Notes under the pieces: generated by a model
What the model saw: the letters and a program-made list of their open reading frames with translations, nothing else
The model's database searches: none
What the model was told of the DNA's origin: nothing
In this document: piece after piece, positions 50,701 to 63,200 of the stretch
How positions within the stretch are numbered: the stretch's first letter is position 1
Layout of the letters: the number at the start of each line of letters is the position of its first letter
Origin: Dipetalonema caudispina
Taxonomy: Eukaryota > Nematoda > Chromadorea > Rhabditida > Onchocercidae
Direction of reading: 5' to 3'
Assembly: GCA_013365325.1 (NCBI GenBank)
Contig: JABVXV010000156.1
Location: forward strand, 62,001 to 126,000
DNA: 64,000 nucleotides
Position numbers and translations under genes: made by a program

Positions 50701-53700
50701 TGCTATCCACATCATAGATAATGCTAAAATCTGTCACATGACAAATTTTTGGATTAAAATTTTGTCAACATTCAACAAATTAATAATTTCGCTAAGTTTT
50801 TAAGTATAAAGTAGTACAGGTTTAGTTCGGTGAGTGTTCAGGTTTATTATATCAACTATTTCTAGCCGTATCATGAAAATCTCATTAAAAAAACGTTGAT
50901 ATATCATTCCACCAAAATCTTCCACATTTTGTGCTTATTGTATGGTTATAGTGTTATAACCGTACAATAAGATGATAATCCGGATTGCTTTTTTCATTAT
51001 CCTGATTTCATTTAGTCTGAAAAATCTAAGAAAGTAATCCTACAACACCCTATCTCCAATAAAATCGTTTTATCGTACCGGAAAATTGATTGGTATCATA
51101 ATTTTCTAATCATATTCTATGAATTAAATGAATTGAAATAAGCTCTAAAAAGCTTCAAATCAGCTTATTTTAATAGAAATTTAACTTTTAAAAGTAACCT
51201 CAAACATTTAGAAATTAAAATTAGTTGTACAGAAAATGTTAAAGTGTTAAAAGTGTTAAAAAGGAATATTGAAAATTTATTTCCAGAAATTGCTCAGATT
51301 ATTATCTAATGCAAAGACAGACATAACATCCGAATCAATTTTCAAATCAATTTCTTCAAAAACAATTTCATTTGATGAAACATTATCTAACAAATATCCT
51401 GTATGTTGTTTTTTAAACCCTTTTTTAGTAAAAATGTAATCTTCATTTCTCATCAAATTCACTAAAATTGTCCATTTAATGTGAAATGAAAAACAAGCAA
51501 TTTTCATTCGTATGTTTGCAAACATGAATGAATGCATGCATGCATGCATGCATTCATGTAAATGAAAATTTTGCTTTTTTTCTTTTTTTTTTTTTTTGTT
51601 AATTTCACACCAATAATTTATTTGGAGCGAATGAAATATTTGGGACAATTGAATTATAACAATAAATGAATTTCAATATTTCATTCCAAAATCTATGCAA
51701 TAAAATTTTATTTATTTTTATTTTTTCATATTCATTTAAAATTCCGCTAAAAAAAAATTTTTTTTTCTTTTTTTACCGCATATAGTTGTATGGACCTATT
51801 TCACTCAAACTAACTAATTAAATTTTTACAGTTATTTCTGCAGTTTTTTTTTCTTTAAAATTACTACGACTTATTGCTTTTTAAATGAGGCACTTATTTA
51901 TCCCATTCCATTAATCAATCTATCGAATCATTTTGTAGAGAAAAATAAGAATTGAATAAAAATTTTTAAGCTTTTTCGGAATGTCTTTTTTTTTTAATTC
52001 TGAAATTTTCAGCTTATTAAAATTTTTAAAATACATCTTTCTAATAATATCTACCATTTCTTTCTGCCTAAAAAAAAATCAATGGTATCTTATCAGTGTA
52101 AATTTGATATGTGAAAATTACGAGCAGTTTAGTATTTATCAGCTTTAATAAGTTGAAGGAATTTTTTGTTTTGATAATTTAAAATATTTGTTTGATTTAT
52201 TTATTTATTTATTTATTTTTTCAAATATATATTTTAATTTTATAAAATTTTCTTGATTAAGAAATTTCAAAATTTCGATTTCAATAAAGAAAAGATGAAA
52301 AAGTAAATTTCTTTCTTTTTTTCTTTTTTTTTTTTTTTTTTGTAATTCCCACTAAATTTCAATCAATTAGCATCATAAAAAAAAAAGCAGTGGAAAAAAA
52401 ATGGCTGAAATGCTTTTCAAATGCATTCATTTCATTTTTACTACAGCTACATCCTTTTTCTCCTATATCCGCTCCCCCGCCTTTTCTCATATTCCCGAAT
52501 TATTACTACTTTTACATTTGTCTATTTTGTTAGCATAAATTTCATCAATAATAGAAATCAATAAATGTACATTCTATTTTGCCCTATCTTTTCTTTCTTC
52601 TTTCTTTTTTTTTTTTATGTCTGTCATGTTTATGAGGCCTTAGCTTTCAGCTGGTAAAGAGAAAAGTATGGGCCTTAAGGCTTCGTTGTTGATGCATATG
52701 CAATCTATAATATGAAAAAGACTTCTTTTCTTCCTCATCACTTTCCCAAATTACTCGCATTTAGTTTGTGTTCTCATTCTTGCAACAATTATATACCAAT
52801 AATCTTTTTATTATTTGTTATTGTTGTTGTTTTATTGAATTTTTAAAATTTAGAAATTAAAAATTGTATAATTTTATAAAATAATTTGTTGTTGTTTGGA
52901 AAATTTTTGAGAAAATGCAAGAATGTTATCGTATCGAAAGAATGTATGTCAATTAATTTCTAAAATTCAATTATTTTTGGGAAAAAAAAAAAAAAAAATT
53001 TCCTCAGAATGCATTATTTGTGATATGTTAAAGCAAATATAGGATTGCTATTATACAGCATGCAAACTGCATGCTGTTAATTAGTAGGTATAAATTACAG
53101 ATACATGCAGCAAATTAGAAAGCAACTAGAAACGTAGAAATATGTAAATATATTTCTAGGCAGTAGCTCATCTGGATGCTAGCTCATCCAGTCAAAAAAT
53201 CGTAAATTAAAATATATTGATTTCAAGCTTGCAAAAAATATGATATAACTGATGGTAAGAGAAAAAAAAAAAAAAGGAAATAGCAAACAATTTAGCTTAT
53301 TATAAATAATGCAATATGAATAAACGAGTAATTAAGTTAATGAATTTAAATATTGTATAGCATACGCTGAATGAAAATGATGTAGAACAACAAGAACAGC
53401 AAAGTTTAATGCGGAAATTTGGTAACGATACAACAGCTACCAAGAATAGTAATATTGATGATAACGATGGGATGGATAAAATATATTTTGCATCGTTTGT
53501 TTTCCTTTTTTTTCTTTTTTAATTTCAATTCAAATACTTTTTAAAAATTTAGTTTTAAATAAGCAACTATTTTAGTCTAAATAAAAGTAGATTAGGTAAT
53601 TTAGTGAATTGAATTAAAGAAAAAAATAGCATTAAGTGAAAAAATTTTTAAGGAAATTTTTATAGGGAAACTATTATGGTAAGTAATAGGAGAAATTGTA

Positions 53701-56700
53701 TGGAATCGAAGTAATAAAATTAAATAAATACCAAAAGTAATAAAATCCAAAATGATCACAACAAGTAAATAAAAATTATGCGAGGGAGATAAATAGTTAT
53801 GTATATAATAAGTAAATTTATAGAAAACTTTTTCCAAAATGCAATTTTTTTTTTATTTTGAAATAATTAAAAATATAAATAAATTTCATCTGCACTTCTA
53901 CACTGTTTTATTTTAATGTTAAGTTATTACATTGATGAATGTAAGAGTAAAACAAAAAAAAAAAAAAAAAAATTGTATATTTTAGCAAAAGTTACAATGA
54001 ATCTTCTCTTATAGCTTAATTTTGTGGGTGTGAGATGTTAAAATTATTAATAATGAAATGTATTATATAAGAGATAAAATAAAATCGATTTTTTAAATTA
54101 GAGTTTTTCCTAAAAGCTTTTGAATTATATATAAGTGCTTAACAGAGAAAATATTATTTTATTTAAAATGACAAAACACAAGAAAAGAAAAAGAAAAAAG
54201 AATAGAAAAGAAATTATTAATTTTAGAGAAGAATTATTATCCGAAGCAACGTGTACAACTGTTTCATCTACCTTATCATTATCATCATTAGCAACAGCAA
54301 CAGCAATGATTGGTGTACCGGATTTGGAATTTCCCATTGATAATAGTGATAATGTGAAGAGATGTCATGGAAAGAATAGCAATGATACTGCTGATTATAT
54401 CGGTAAAAAATTTCGTATTCTTCTTTTTTATTTCATTGTAAATTTTATTTTCTTTTCAAAATTTCCTTTTTTTATTTTATTTTTTTTTTTGTATTTATAA
54501 ATCTTTTAAAAAATTATATCAAAAAAAAATTTGAGCATTAATTTTTTTTTTTTTTATAATATTGAAATAAAGTATTAGCAATGCTTACTACTGAAAATTT
54601 CGTAGAAATACCCAAAACTTATTAACCTCAAGAAAAAAAATTTTTCAAAAAGGAAAACAAAAACATAAAGTTTATTGGCTAATGATGCATCATAATGCAG
54701 AGATTGTACGCCAAAACTTTATTTTGCTAGAATTATTAAAATTTGACTTTAATTTAATTTTTTTTTTTTCAGAAGCAAAAGTTCCATGTCAGTGTCAGTC
54801 TCATTTAGGCCGAGTACTTCTAGACGATGTGTATCCTTTAACAACAGAACAACTTTTTGCTATTCTCTTCTCGCCGATACCATGGTATCAACATTTAGAA
54901 CAAATTGTCAGCAAAACAGGTATGTCTGATTTAAATTTTAAAATTTTGATTAACGAACAATTTAAAATTTGAATTTGATAAATTTCTCAAATAATCAAAT
55001 TTTCTAATTTATAATTCATGATTAAAACAAGTAAACAATGAAATATATTAATTTTTCGACTCAAAATTTCAGCACATGGAAGAACGCTAAATGTTGTAAC
55101 TGGTAAGTAATTTCCTTTTCGTCACATCCCGAATTTTCAAATTTCAACTTTTTCCCATCAATTGAAACCTTTTTTATTTCAATTCTAATTTCAAGATTTA
55201 TCTCACATTATGCCATCATTCATAAATAATTATTTAATGCAACATTTCAGATTTATTCTATATTCCTCAACTGGCTTTTCTAATTCTTTGATATCATCCA
55301 TATTTCACCAATCAATGATATCATCCTTATTTCTAGATTATATCGCAACATCATGGATGACGGAAAATCCTACCATTACAACACGAACAGTAACCTATAA
55401 TATGGCATTGAATAATACCTTAGGTCCAAAAAGTACATCAGTTACTGAAAAACAGGTTATTTATTTCAGATATTTTCCTTTCACATTAATTTAAATAAAA
55501 ATTATTCCATTTAAAACTTTGAAAAATTACAAACTTCAATTTTTCTTTTATTTGCATTCATTCTATCCTTGTTTTATTCTAAAAAAAAAAAAAAAGTGAA
55601 TGAAAGAAAGATGTAAACAGTTAGCAACATATACGTCCGCTTGCTTACGCTATCTAGACGTCATCTACGTTCCTTGCCTACGCTATCAAAAATCATCTGA
55701 TGTTAATTTTCCATTACATTTCAGACATGTTACGCATTTCATGGTGCCGATAATGGATTCAGCGTGATAAAAGAAATTCAAAATGCAGGCATACCATGTG
55801 CTGATAATTTTATCATTCAATGTACCTATTGTGTAATTCGAGCAGGCAATACGCATTCCAGATTACTTATACATGGTGCAATGATACAGAAAAAAAGTAT
55901 TTGGGGTATTATTAAAGGTAAATATTTTAATTCTACTTTAAATTTAAATGAAAATTTAAATTAACATTAAAAAAAATATTATTTAAAATAATAATGATAG
56001 ATTTGACTCCTTTTATCGTATGATAATTTCACTCCTTTCATCGTAATTGCATTACTTTTGTAGTTACCGTAATACTTTCATTTGTATGTTACTTTTTTAC
56101 AGTTACTGATATATTTTTGAATATTTTAAGTGATATCACATATAATAACATCAATTTTATTTTTTTTTTTCATACGAATGAAAGTATTACGGTATTTTAC
56201 AGTAAACATTATACTTATTATACGTGGGGTGAATAACAATGAATATAGTATAACGTTGCTATTTACGTCACGTACAATACGTTACTGTTTTTACATACTA
56301 CACAAACATTGCATATTTTACATGAGTAGCAAATGAAAATATTATAATTCTTGTTTTCTATGCTTAATTTTTGTCAAAATATGTGATATCACTTCAATCA
56401 TGTTAAATTAATATCTTTTTTATTTGTGGATATATGTATGGTGATCAAAATATATTATCATCAAATTTACCATAGCAATTAACCAATGATCATTTCAGGT
56501 ATAATTGAAAAAAGTACCTATAATGGATTAGAAACGCATTATACGGTATTGGAGGAAACATTAAAATTACTATGTGAAGAATCAACTAAGTCAAAACAAG
56601 CTATAGGATCAGAATTTGAAGCGACCAGTAGTATAGTCAACAATTTACTCCCAAATAAATTGTTAAATGGGTACGCTAATGTCGATATTTCATTTCTATC

Positions 56701-59333
56701 CACTAAAATTGTAGGAGTTGGAAAGTATAAAAAGAATAAATGAATATTTATAGCAATGCTTAAATATAAGAATTATTGATTTTTCGAAGATTTATAGATA
56801 TATTTTTTTTAATGAGGAAAAAATTTTTTTAAATTCACAATCATTAATTAGTATATTCTTGTTCTATACATATATATATATATATATATTTTATTCTTCT
56901 CACTTTTCATACTGTTGCATAATTTATTTATACAAATTTGTTCAATGCTCGTTTTTGAAGGGGTGACTTTTTTCCAAAAAAAGAAAAAAAAGAAGTGAAA
57001 ATCATTTAATGCGAAGTACAAAAATCACGAAAAAGTCACCTCTTGGCTATTAAAATTTGCCGTAAATTATTTAAAATATAATTATGAATAAATTATTCCA
57101 TTCTTTTGATACATTTCAAAGTTTGATGGAAAAATTTTGACATAAAAATTTTGCTAAAGCTATTACATTTCTAAGTATCAGTTAAATTTTATTGCAAAAA
57201 ACAATGGGAAAACTGGAAAGTGTAAATAACTTGAAAAAAAAAACTGCTGGTCTTTATTTTACCAAATTTTTTACAAATTTCGAAAAGAAATTTTTTTGCC
57301 AGTTATCTATATCTGCAGAAAATACAACAGTAGCAAAGGCAGTTCTGTCACGCAGTACAACACTTCAACAGTCGTTCATTTCCGGACGGCAATGAAGAAA
57401 CCGATTATCAACTCTGCTGAAGATATGAGTCAGTTTTCCGTTATACCTTTCGGGTGGAAACTAACATTACTTGTGCCAAATAATCTTCTTTTGTTTCTAA
57501 TGTTAAGAATTATAAATTATTGATTGATTTGCTTCATAGAACGTTAATGATCAGTTCAAAAAAGTAGAGGAAAAGTCTACGTTTAAAATGTATTACTTAT
57601 AGATGCATAAATGAATATAAACAATTGAAAAAGTGATACATTGTTATTCAAATTTACTATATTTGAGAAATAAACCGCATTCAATTTATTGTTTTAATGA
57701 TAGAATAAAAAAATATTTTAAATCGAAATCTTAATTTTAATTCAACGATTAACATTAATTTCGGCACAATGTTATTATTTAAGAGAAAATAACTGGCATG
57801 ATGATAAATATCTTTTAAAATTTTTACAAGGCAGACCTAAAAAACTTTGATATAAGAGATTCGAAATGATGATATGGTATGGATGAAACTCATTTCTCCG
57901 AATCACTTATAACTATCTAATCAGCAAATCAATTGAACAGAACAGTTCAATAGCTGATATGATGTCCCATGATGCAATATATACGATCGCAATTTGATCG
58001 TAATGACGTACTTCATCCTCAAAATAATCGATCAAGTCTAATCAATTGAGAGTTTATCGGAAATATTGTTTTAGCTTTATAATTATGCTAATTTACTTAC
58101 GTTCACTTTAGAAGTACATATGTAATATTTTTGAAGCAAGATTCATTAATTTAATTAATTGTGTAGAATTGAAATTACCAATGTCTTTAGTTTTTTTTTC
58201 TTCATTTTGCACTAACTATCGCATTAATAATAATGAATAAATTGAGAGATCTAACAGATTTTTACCAAAAGTTTGAAAATCATTTTTAAAAAATTTAATC
58301 ACTTAAAAAATGATTCTAAAATTTTAGATTTGTAAAAATTTTAAAAACGAAGACAAGGAATAAAAATGAAATACTATTTTCTTAGATTTTTATAAACATT
58401 ATGAAAAAGAAAAAGAAAATTCTACGTTTATTTTTGGCGCTTAATTTATGCGTATATTTTCTTCTTTCTTATTAATTATGCAAAATTTTATGAAAGTTAA
58501 ATTTTTTCAGATGTAACAACAACAATGAATGATAATGATTGTATTTGTGATAACAATGCGATACGAATTACACAACATTTAACAAATGATGCTCAAACAC
58601 AAACATTAAATTATTTTAGTGATAAGCAGACTATTGGTTATTCCAATAAATTTATTATTATCATGTAAGTTTTTAAGAAGACTATTATAAAACTTTACTC
58701 AGAATTTGTAATTTTTTTTTTTTTCTTTTGATAAATTTAATTTCATTAATGTTGAAATTTCTCTAGATGGTATACAATTAATAAAAACGTTTGTAAAATG
58801 AACTTTTGGGTTTAACTTTAAATCTTTTGTTATTAGAAAAGATGTGAATTTTGAATTCTGAAATTAGATTAATTTAATAAATGAATATTTATTTGTAGAG
58901 ATTTTTCCGAAACTTTCAAATATAATAGAGCAATAAAAATTTGCATTTCAAATTTTCCAATTTAATTTTTAAAGTTCTATTTTGATCTTCAATTAAATCA
59001 TTTATTTGTAGGCTTTCTGTATTGATTTGTTTACAACTTTTCACTTACCTAAAGATCTCATATATTTCGGATATTCAATGCTCCAACACCAATGCAAAGT
59101 CCGTCTTCATTACAGCCGTTCAACAACAGTAAGTTCTCATATAATTTTTGAAATTTTTCATCAAAGTCATTAAATGTATTCAAAATTAAGTATTACTGAA
59201 TTCTGAGTCCATTGTTAATTGATAATTATTTGTAAAAATTCAAAATTTCAGGAATGAACAGCCAATACATGCACAAAATCTGGAACAGCTGCCATTAACA
59301 GACAAAAATATCATTTTCAAAGGTGATTTATAA
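43997..59333 (+). CDS. Aster/GRAMD1-type protein: GRAM + VASt sterol-transfer domain + membrane anchor
   Basis: Exons: 43997-44584, 45142-45316, 47473-47657, 49344-49451, 51287-51400, 53361-53494, 54227-54402, 54773-54919, 55073-55102, 55337-55455, 55725-55917, 56499-56724, 57319-57428, 58511-58664, 59012-59128, 59252-59333; 885 residues. The N-terminus (1-255) is Ser/Lys-rich and unfamiliar. A divergent GRAM domain spans about 265-345 (KIYLPYKNIQQI, LCQLWRNVI). The VASt domain spans about 496-690 (VLLDDVYPLTTEQLFAILF, ATSWMTE, TRTVTYNMALN, SVTEKQ, CADNFIIQCTYCVIR, IWGIIKGIIEKSTYNG). A transmembrane segment at 816-833 (FIIIMLSVLICLQLFTYL) and a 52-residue tail follow. Aster proteins sit in the ER, bind anionic lipid at plasma-membrane contacts through GRAM and carry cholesterol through VASt. 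The joining of exons 12-14 is the least certain part: exon 12 alone stays open to 56743. The start is the ATG at 43997; a GTG two codons upstream was not used. Confidence 0.9.
44695..44771 (+). repeat. Two-copy repeat around TATTACGGTA in Aster intron 1
   Basis: Copies 44695-44731 and 44733-44771 share TATTACGGTA, a T run, ACA(G/A)TAA and TATCTCT. The TATTACGGTA..ACAGTAA core recurs at 56185 in a later intron of the same gene, so it is a small dispersed family. Confidence 0.7.
51495..51576. repeat. Nested palindrome with (ATGC)n centre
   Basis: Outer arms 51495-51508 and 51561-51576 (AAGCAATTTTCATT and its complement with a 2-base insertion) enclose inner arms ACATGAATG (51522-51530) and CATTCATGT (51551-51559) and a self-complementary ATGC repeat. 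It lies in Aster intron 5 and could extrude as a cruciform or fold in RNA. Confidence 0.8.
56066..56193. repeat. 23-bp inverted repeat, 22/23 identical, in Aster intron 11
   Basis: Arms ACCGTAATACTTTCATTTG.. (56066-56088) and ..GAATGAAAGTATTACGGT (56171-56193) pair with a single mismatch across an 82-base spacer. The arms carry the same TATTACGGT core as the intron 1 repeat at 44695-44771, suggesting a short foldback or MITE-like element. Confidence 0.75.
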
Positions 59334-60275
59334 GCTTTCTAATCCCTCTTATTGGTATTAAATTAATTGTGATTTTAGATACAATCCAATCAAATATATA
59401 AAATTTATAAACATGAGAAAAATTCACGGCATTTTATTTTCTCGGTTTTTTACCAATTCTAAAATTTTCCCATCTGTTAAATTCCAGCAATATTCTCAAT
59501 AAAACATTGTTGTAGCCAAATATCAGTATTATTAGTTCTAGCAAAATAACTAATTGGTTAATTAATCATTCAATCAACTAACGTATGCTTACTGAAATTT
59601 TGATAAATTTTATTCGACGAACAACATTTTACATTCTCTCCCTTTTTTTGCATATAATTCTTTGATGTTGCTTATTAAATTTCCGTCATTCGACGATGAA
59701 ATGCATCGTTTTCATTTTCTCTTTCCATTTCTGTTAATGTAGCAAATTTTGGTGTCAACTGCATTGTTGTAATATTTTAATATCAATCAAAATTGAAAGT
59801 TTCATTTTAATTTCGAAGCACAAAGAAGGAACAAAATGAAATGAAATGATAAATTTCCATATTTGTTGTAGTTTACTTCGACAACAATTGGAACTTATAT
59901 TGAAATGATTATTAAACATATTTTTTTCAAACAAATTGTTAAACATTGCGGAAAATTTCGTTATTTAAAGTACATTTTGCATCTTCCAAACAAAAGTAAA
60001 TTGATAAATTAACAAATACGAAATAATCGACGTATTCCATTCGACAGTTTCCGGAAGAAATGAATCATGCAACATTTGACGTTTAAGGTTGAATTACAAT
60101 TAACACGTTTTAATTATTCCCAAAATAATACCAAAGTAAAAAAAGATTTCTTAAATCATTTTTAGATTTTCCTTTCTTTTTTCCTTTCTTGATAATGGCA
60201 AATATTTTGCACGATAATTGGGAAATAACGCATAGGAAGTAAATCTAATTAAGTTGAAATCAAGAAATCAAATAT
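59334..60275. other. Convergent 3' intergenic region
   Basis: AT-rich DNA between the Aster stop codon (59331-59333) and the stop codon of the minus-strand membrane-protein gene (60276-60278). No coding frame was accepted here. Confidence 0.6.
59498..59503 (+). terminator. Candidate poly(A) signal of the Aster gene
   Basis: AATAAA 165 bases past the stop codon TAA at 59331-59333, in the convergent spacer before the minus-strand gene. Confidence 0.5.
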
Positions 60276-63200
60276 CTAATAATTTGGGTGAACTGGGGGT
60301 ACCACTGCTTTTAACCATCTTCTTCCGGATCCAGGCGGTTTATAAAGTGGTGAATCCGGTGGAGCTGTTGAATCACTACGTTTGAATGCTGAAGATCGTT
60401 GAGGTAAATTGCGATCCAAACTACGTCTGAAAATGTCAAATATAAATTTGCATTCTTGGTCATTGATGTTTTCATTTGATTTATCGGAAGCGATAATTTT
60501 ACTCTAATATTTTTCTTCTCATTTTTAAATAAAAGTTTAGATTGATCAAACAAGTTATTTATCGTATTTAGAAGCTCGAATTTAGGATTTCACTCTGGTA
60601 GAAAGAAAATTGATTTGATAAATTAAATTTGTAATAATTATAACAAACATTTTACCAAACAAATTTTATATTGTATATAACGAGATCAATTGCTAAGGTT
60701 TGAAATTAATTGAATTTATTAACAGAAATAAATTTAAATCAATTATAAAAAGTTTGACGATTAAAACTAAAACTTTTTTAATTCAAGAAAAGAAAAAAAA
60801 ACGAAAAGAATGATAAGAAAAAAGTGATAGACAAATGAATAAACAAAAAGTCAAAACTTACAAATTTTTTCCATTTGATGCTAAATTATCATCCACTTTA
60901 CAATTGATCAATGTATCATCGAGAAAATCATCATCATTATCATCATTATCGTTACCATTATCAGCCTGAGGGTCATGGGCTAAGTCTTCATCATCAATAT
61001 CAAATTCTGTATTGGCAGTAAAATATGCTGTCACACCACTTACACCACTAATACTCGAAACCTACGAACAACGACAGGTTCGCTCTCGAATTTGTAATTT
61101 GTATTTTCATGCTAATTATTGATTTTCTATTCTGATACTATCCGTAAACTAACCGTTAAAAAACGTTAACTATTCAAAGATCATAAATTTAGTTGTCAAA
61201 TTTACGTTTCAATTAGATGCTATCTGATATTATATAATTAGAATTTTATCAATTAACTAGGGAAAAAATGAAAATTTCCTCAAGTGATTTTTAATTAGAT
61301 GAAGGAAAATTGTAAAGTTTGTCATCCAACAGAAAGAATTAATCTTAAATTTAATTTCAACAGTAATTAAATTACAAAAAAGGAATGAAACAATGATTCA
61401 TTGCTTTATGCATACAGTATCCTTCTTCATTTCCATCTCCATTATTTCTTTCTTAGACAAATAATAGTTCCAGAAAAAATCCTCATAGCAACAAAAAAAA
61501 AAAAAAAAAAAAAAAAACATTTAATTTTCCGCGATGTGACAGTATTTCTTAATAAAATATTTCATCACAATAAATAATTAAAATTGAAAATCAAGAAAAT
61601 TTAATCCAACGATACATCAGACAATAGTATGATTCTCAAGTATCGTTTTAAGAATTAAAAAAGAAAATTTATTGTTTTAATAAAAATTGAACTAAAATCT
61701 TGAGGAATTTGCATAAAAATTACTACATCGTTTTATGAATGGACTCATTTTAACTGTTTCTTTTTCTTAGATTAAATTAGGGAAAAAGTAGGAAAAGTAA
61801 AAGAAATATTGCAAAATTATTGAGAAATGCAAATTTCAATGATATGATAGAAAACATTTTTTGATACGTCTATTACTATTTTTGTACTTTTTACATAAAT
61901 TAATCATTCTTTTTCACAATTTAAATTTCGATAAGTAATTTCACGTCACATAGCACAGATGTTTCATATATGAAATGTATGCGTGTATCATAAACCTACT
62001 CTTGAATTGGTTGTTGTTTGTTGAGTAGTGATTACCACTTCTATACAATTATCACTTGGAGCATTTGTTAATTCCGTTAATTGTGAATTATCAGCATTCC
62101 GGTTCGGTAGAACAGTATCAAGTTGTTGATCAGGTTCCGGTAAAGCGAAATCATTTTTGATTATAAGTGTTTGCTTCTTATCTGAAAATAAATTTAAACT
62201 AATTACTTTTATTGATAAATTTTATAGATAATAAAATGATTACAGAATTGAGCGAAAATTTTGTTAGAATGACTTTTTTGATTTGTAAAAATTCAAAATT
62301 AAATCTTGAAAAACAGAAATGAAGTTTATTATCTGATTAATTATGATAATTGACCAGTGCAGTCAGGCTAACACTTTCATTTTCCTAAATCATCCGTTTT
62401 TATCGTGATTCTTTTTTTTTCTAGAAATGCATTCTATCGTAAATAAACACATTTTTAAAATTAATAAAATTTTAGCATTTCGGTCATCTGATAATGATGA
62501 TATATTACGATAATATTCTAACAAATTTGAAATTTTGATTGTTCAAAACATTTTTGCTTTCACAAGGAGTTTAAAGAATTTGAAAACAATCATTTTTCAT
62601 CTGACTGTTCAATAAAGAATTTAGAAGAGAAGAAAAAGCGGAAAACTTACTGCTTTTAGCCGGAAGTAGTGGTGAGTTTGCCGGATCTTTAGATGGAGCT
62701 GAAAGTAAATATGCTGTTATCATTCGAATATTTCATTAAGGAAAAATAAAAAAGTTTTCTCTACTTTTCTCTAAAGTATTTAAAATGTGAAAATTTTTCT
62801 GAAAGTTAAGTTTTTTTTTTTTAAAACTTCATAAAACTACAATTTTTCCAAAAATCATTTGGATAATTTTAAAAGTGACCGATATCTTCAGCATCCTTTG
62901 ATGGAATCGACGATTGCTTCCATGTTTTATGCTTCGATAAAGTTATTGTAACAGCTACGACCATTAATAGGATCAGCGTAATGATAAATGGCATTATCCA
63001 CCCTTTAAAACAAAGAAAATGCATGGATTAATAATTAATACTAATTTTTACAAAAATTATTACTAAAAGATTTTGTGAGCAAAAATGTGAAGTTCGAATC
63101 TGAAACATAATTTCCCAAATTTGTTTAAATTGATAACAACAATGTTAAGTCTCAAATTCTTTAAGTTTATTGAAATTTATAAATGATAATTGAAATTTCT

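Noticed and set aside
51277..51648. 123-residue minus-strand frame containing a His/Met/Cys repeat
   Set aside because: The repeat comes from the ATGC palindrome, and the frame is antisense to Aster exon 5.
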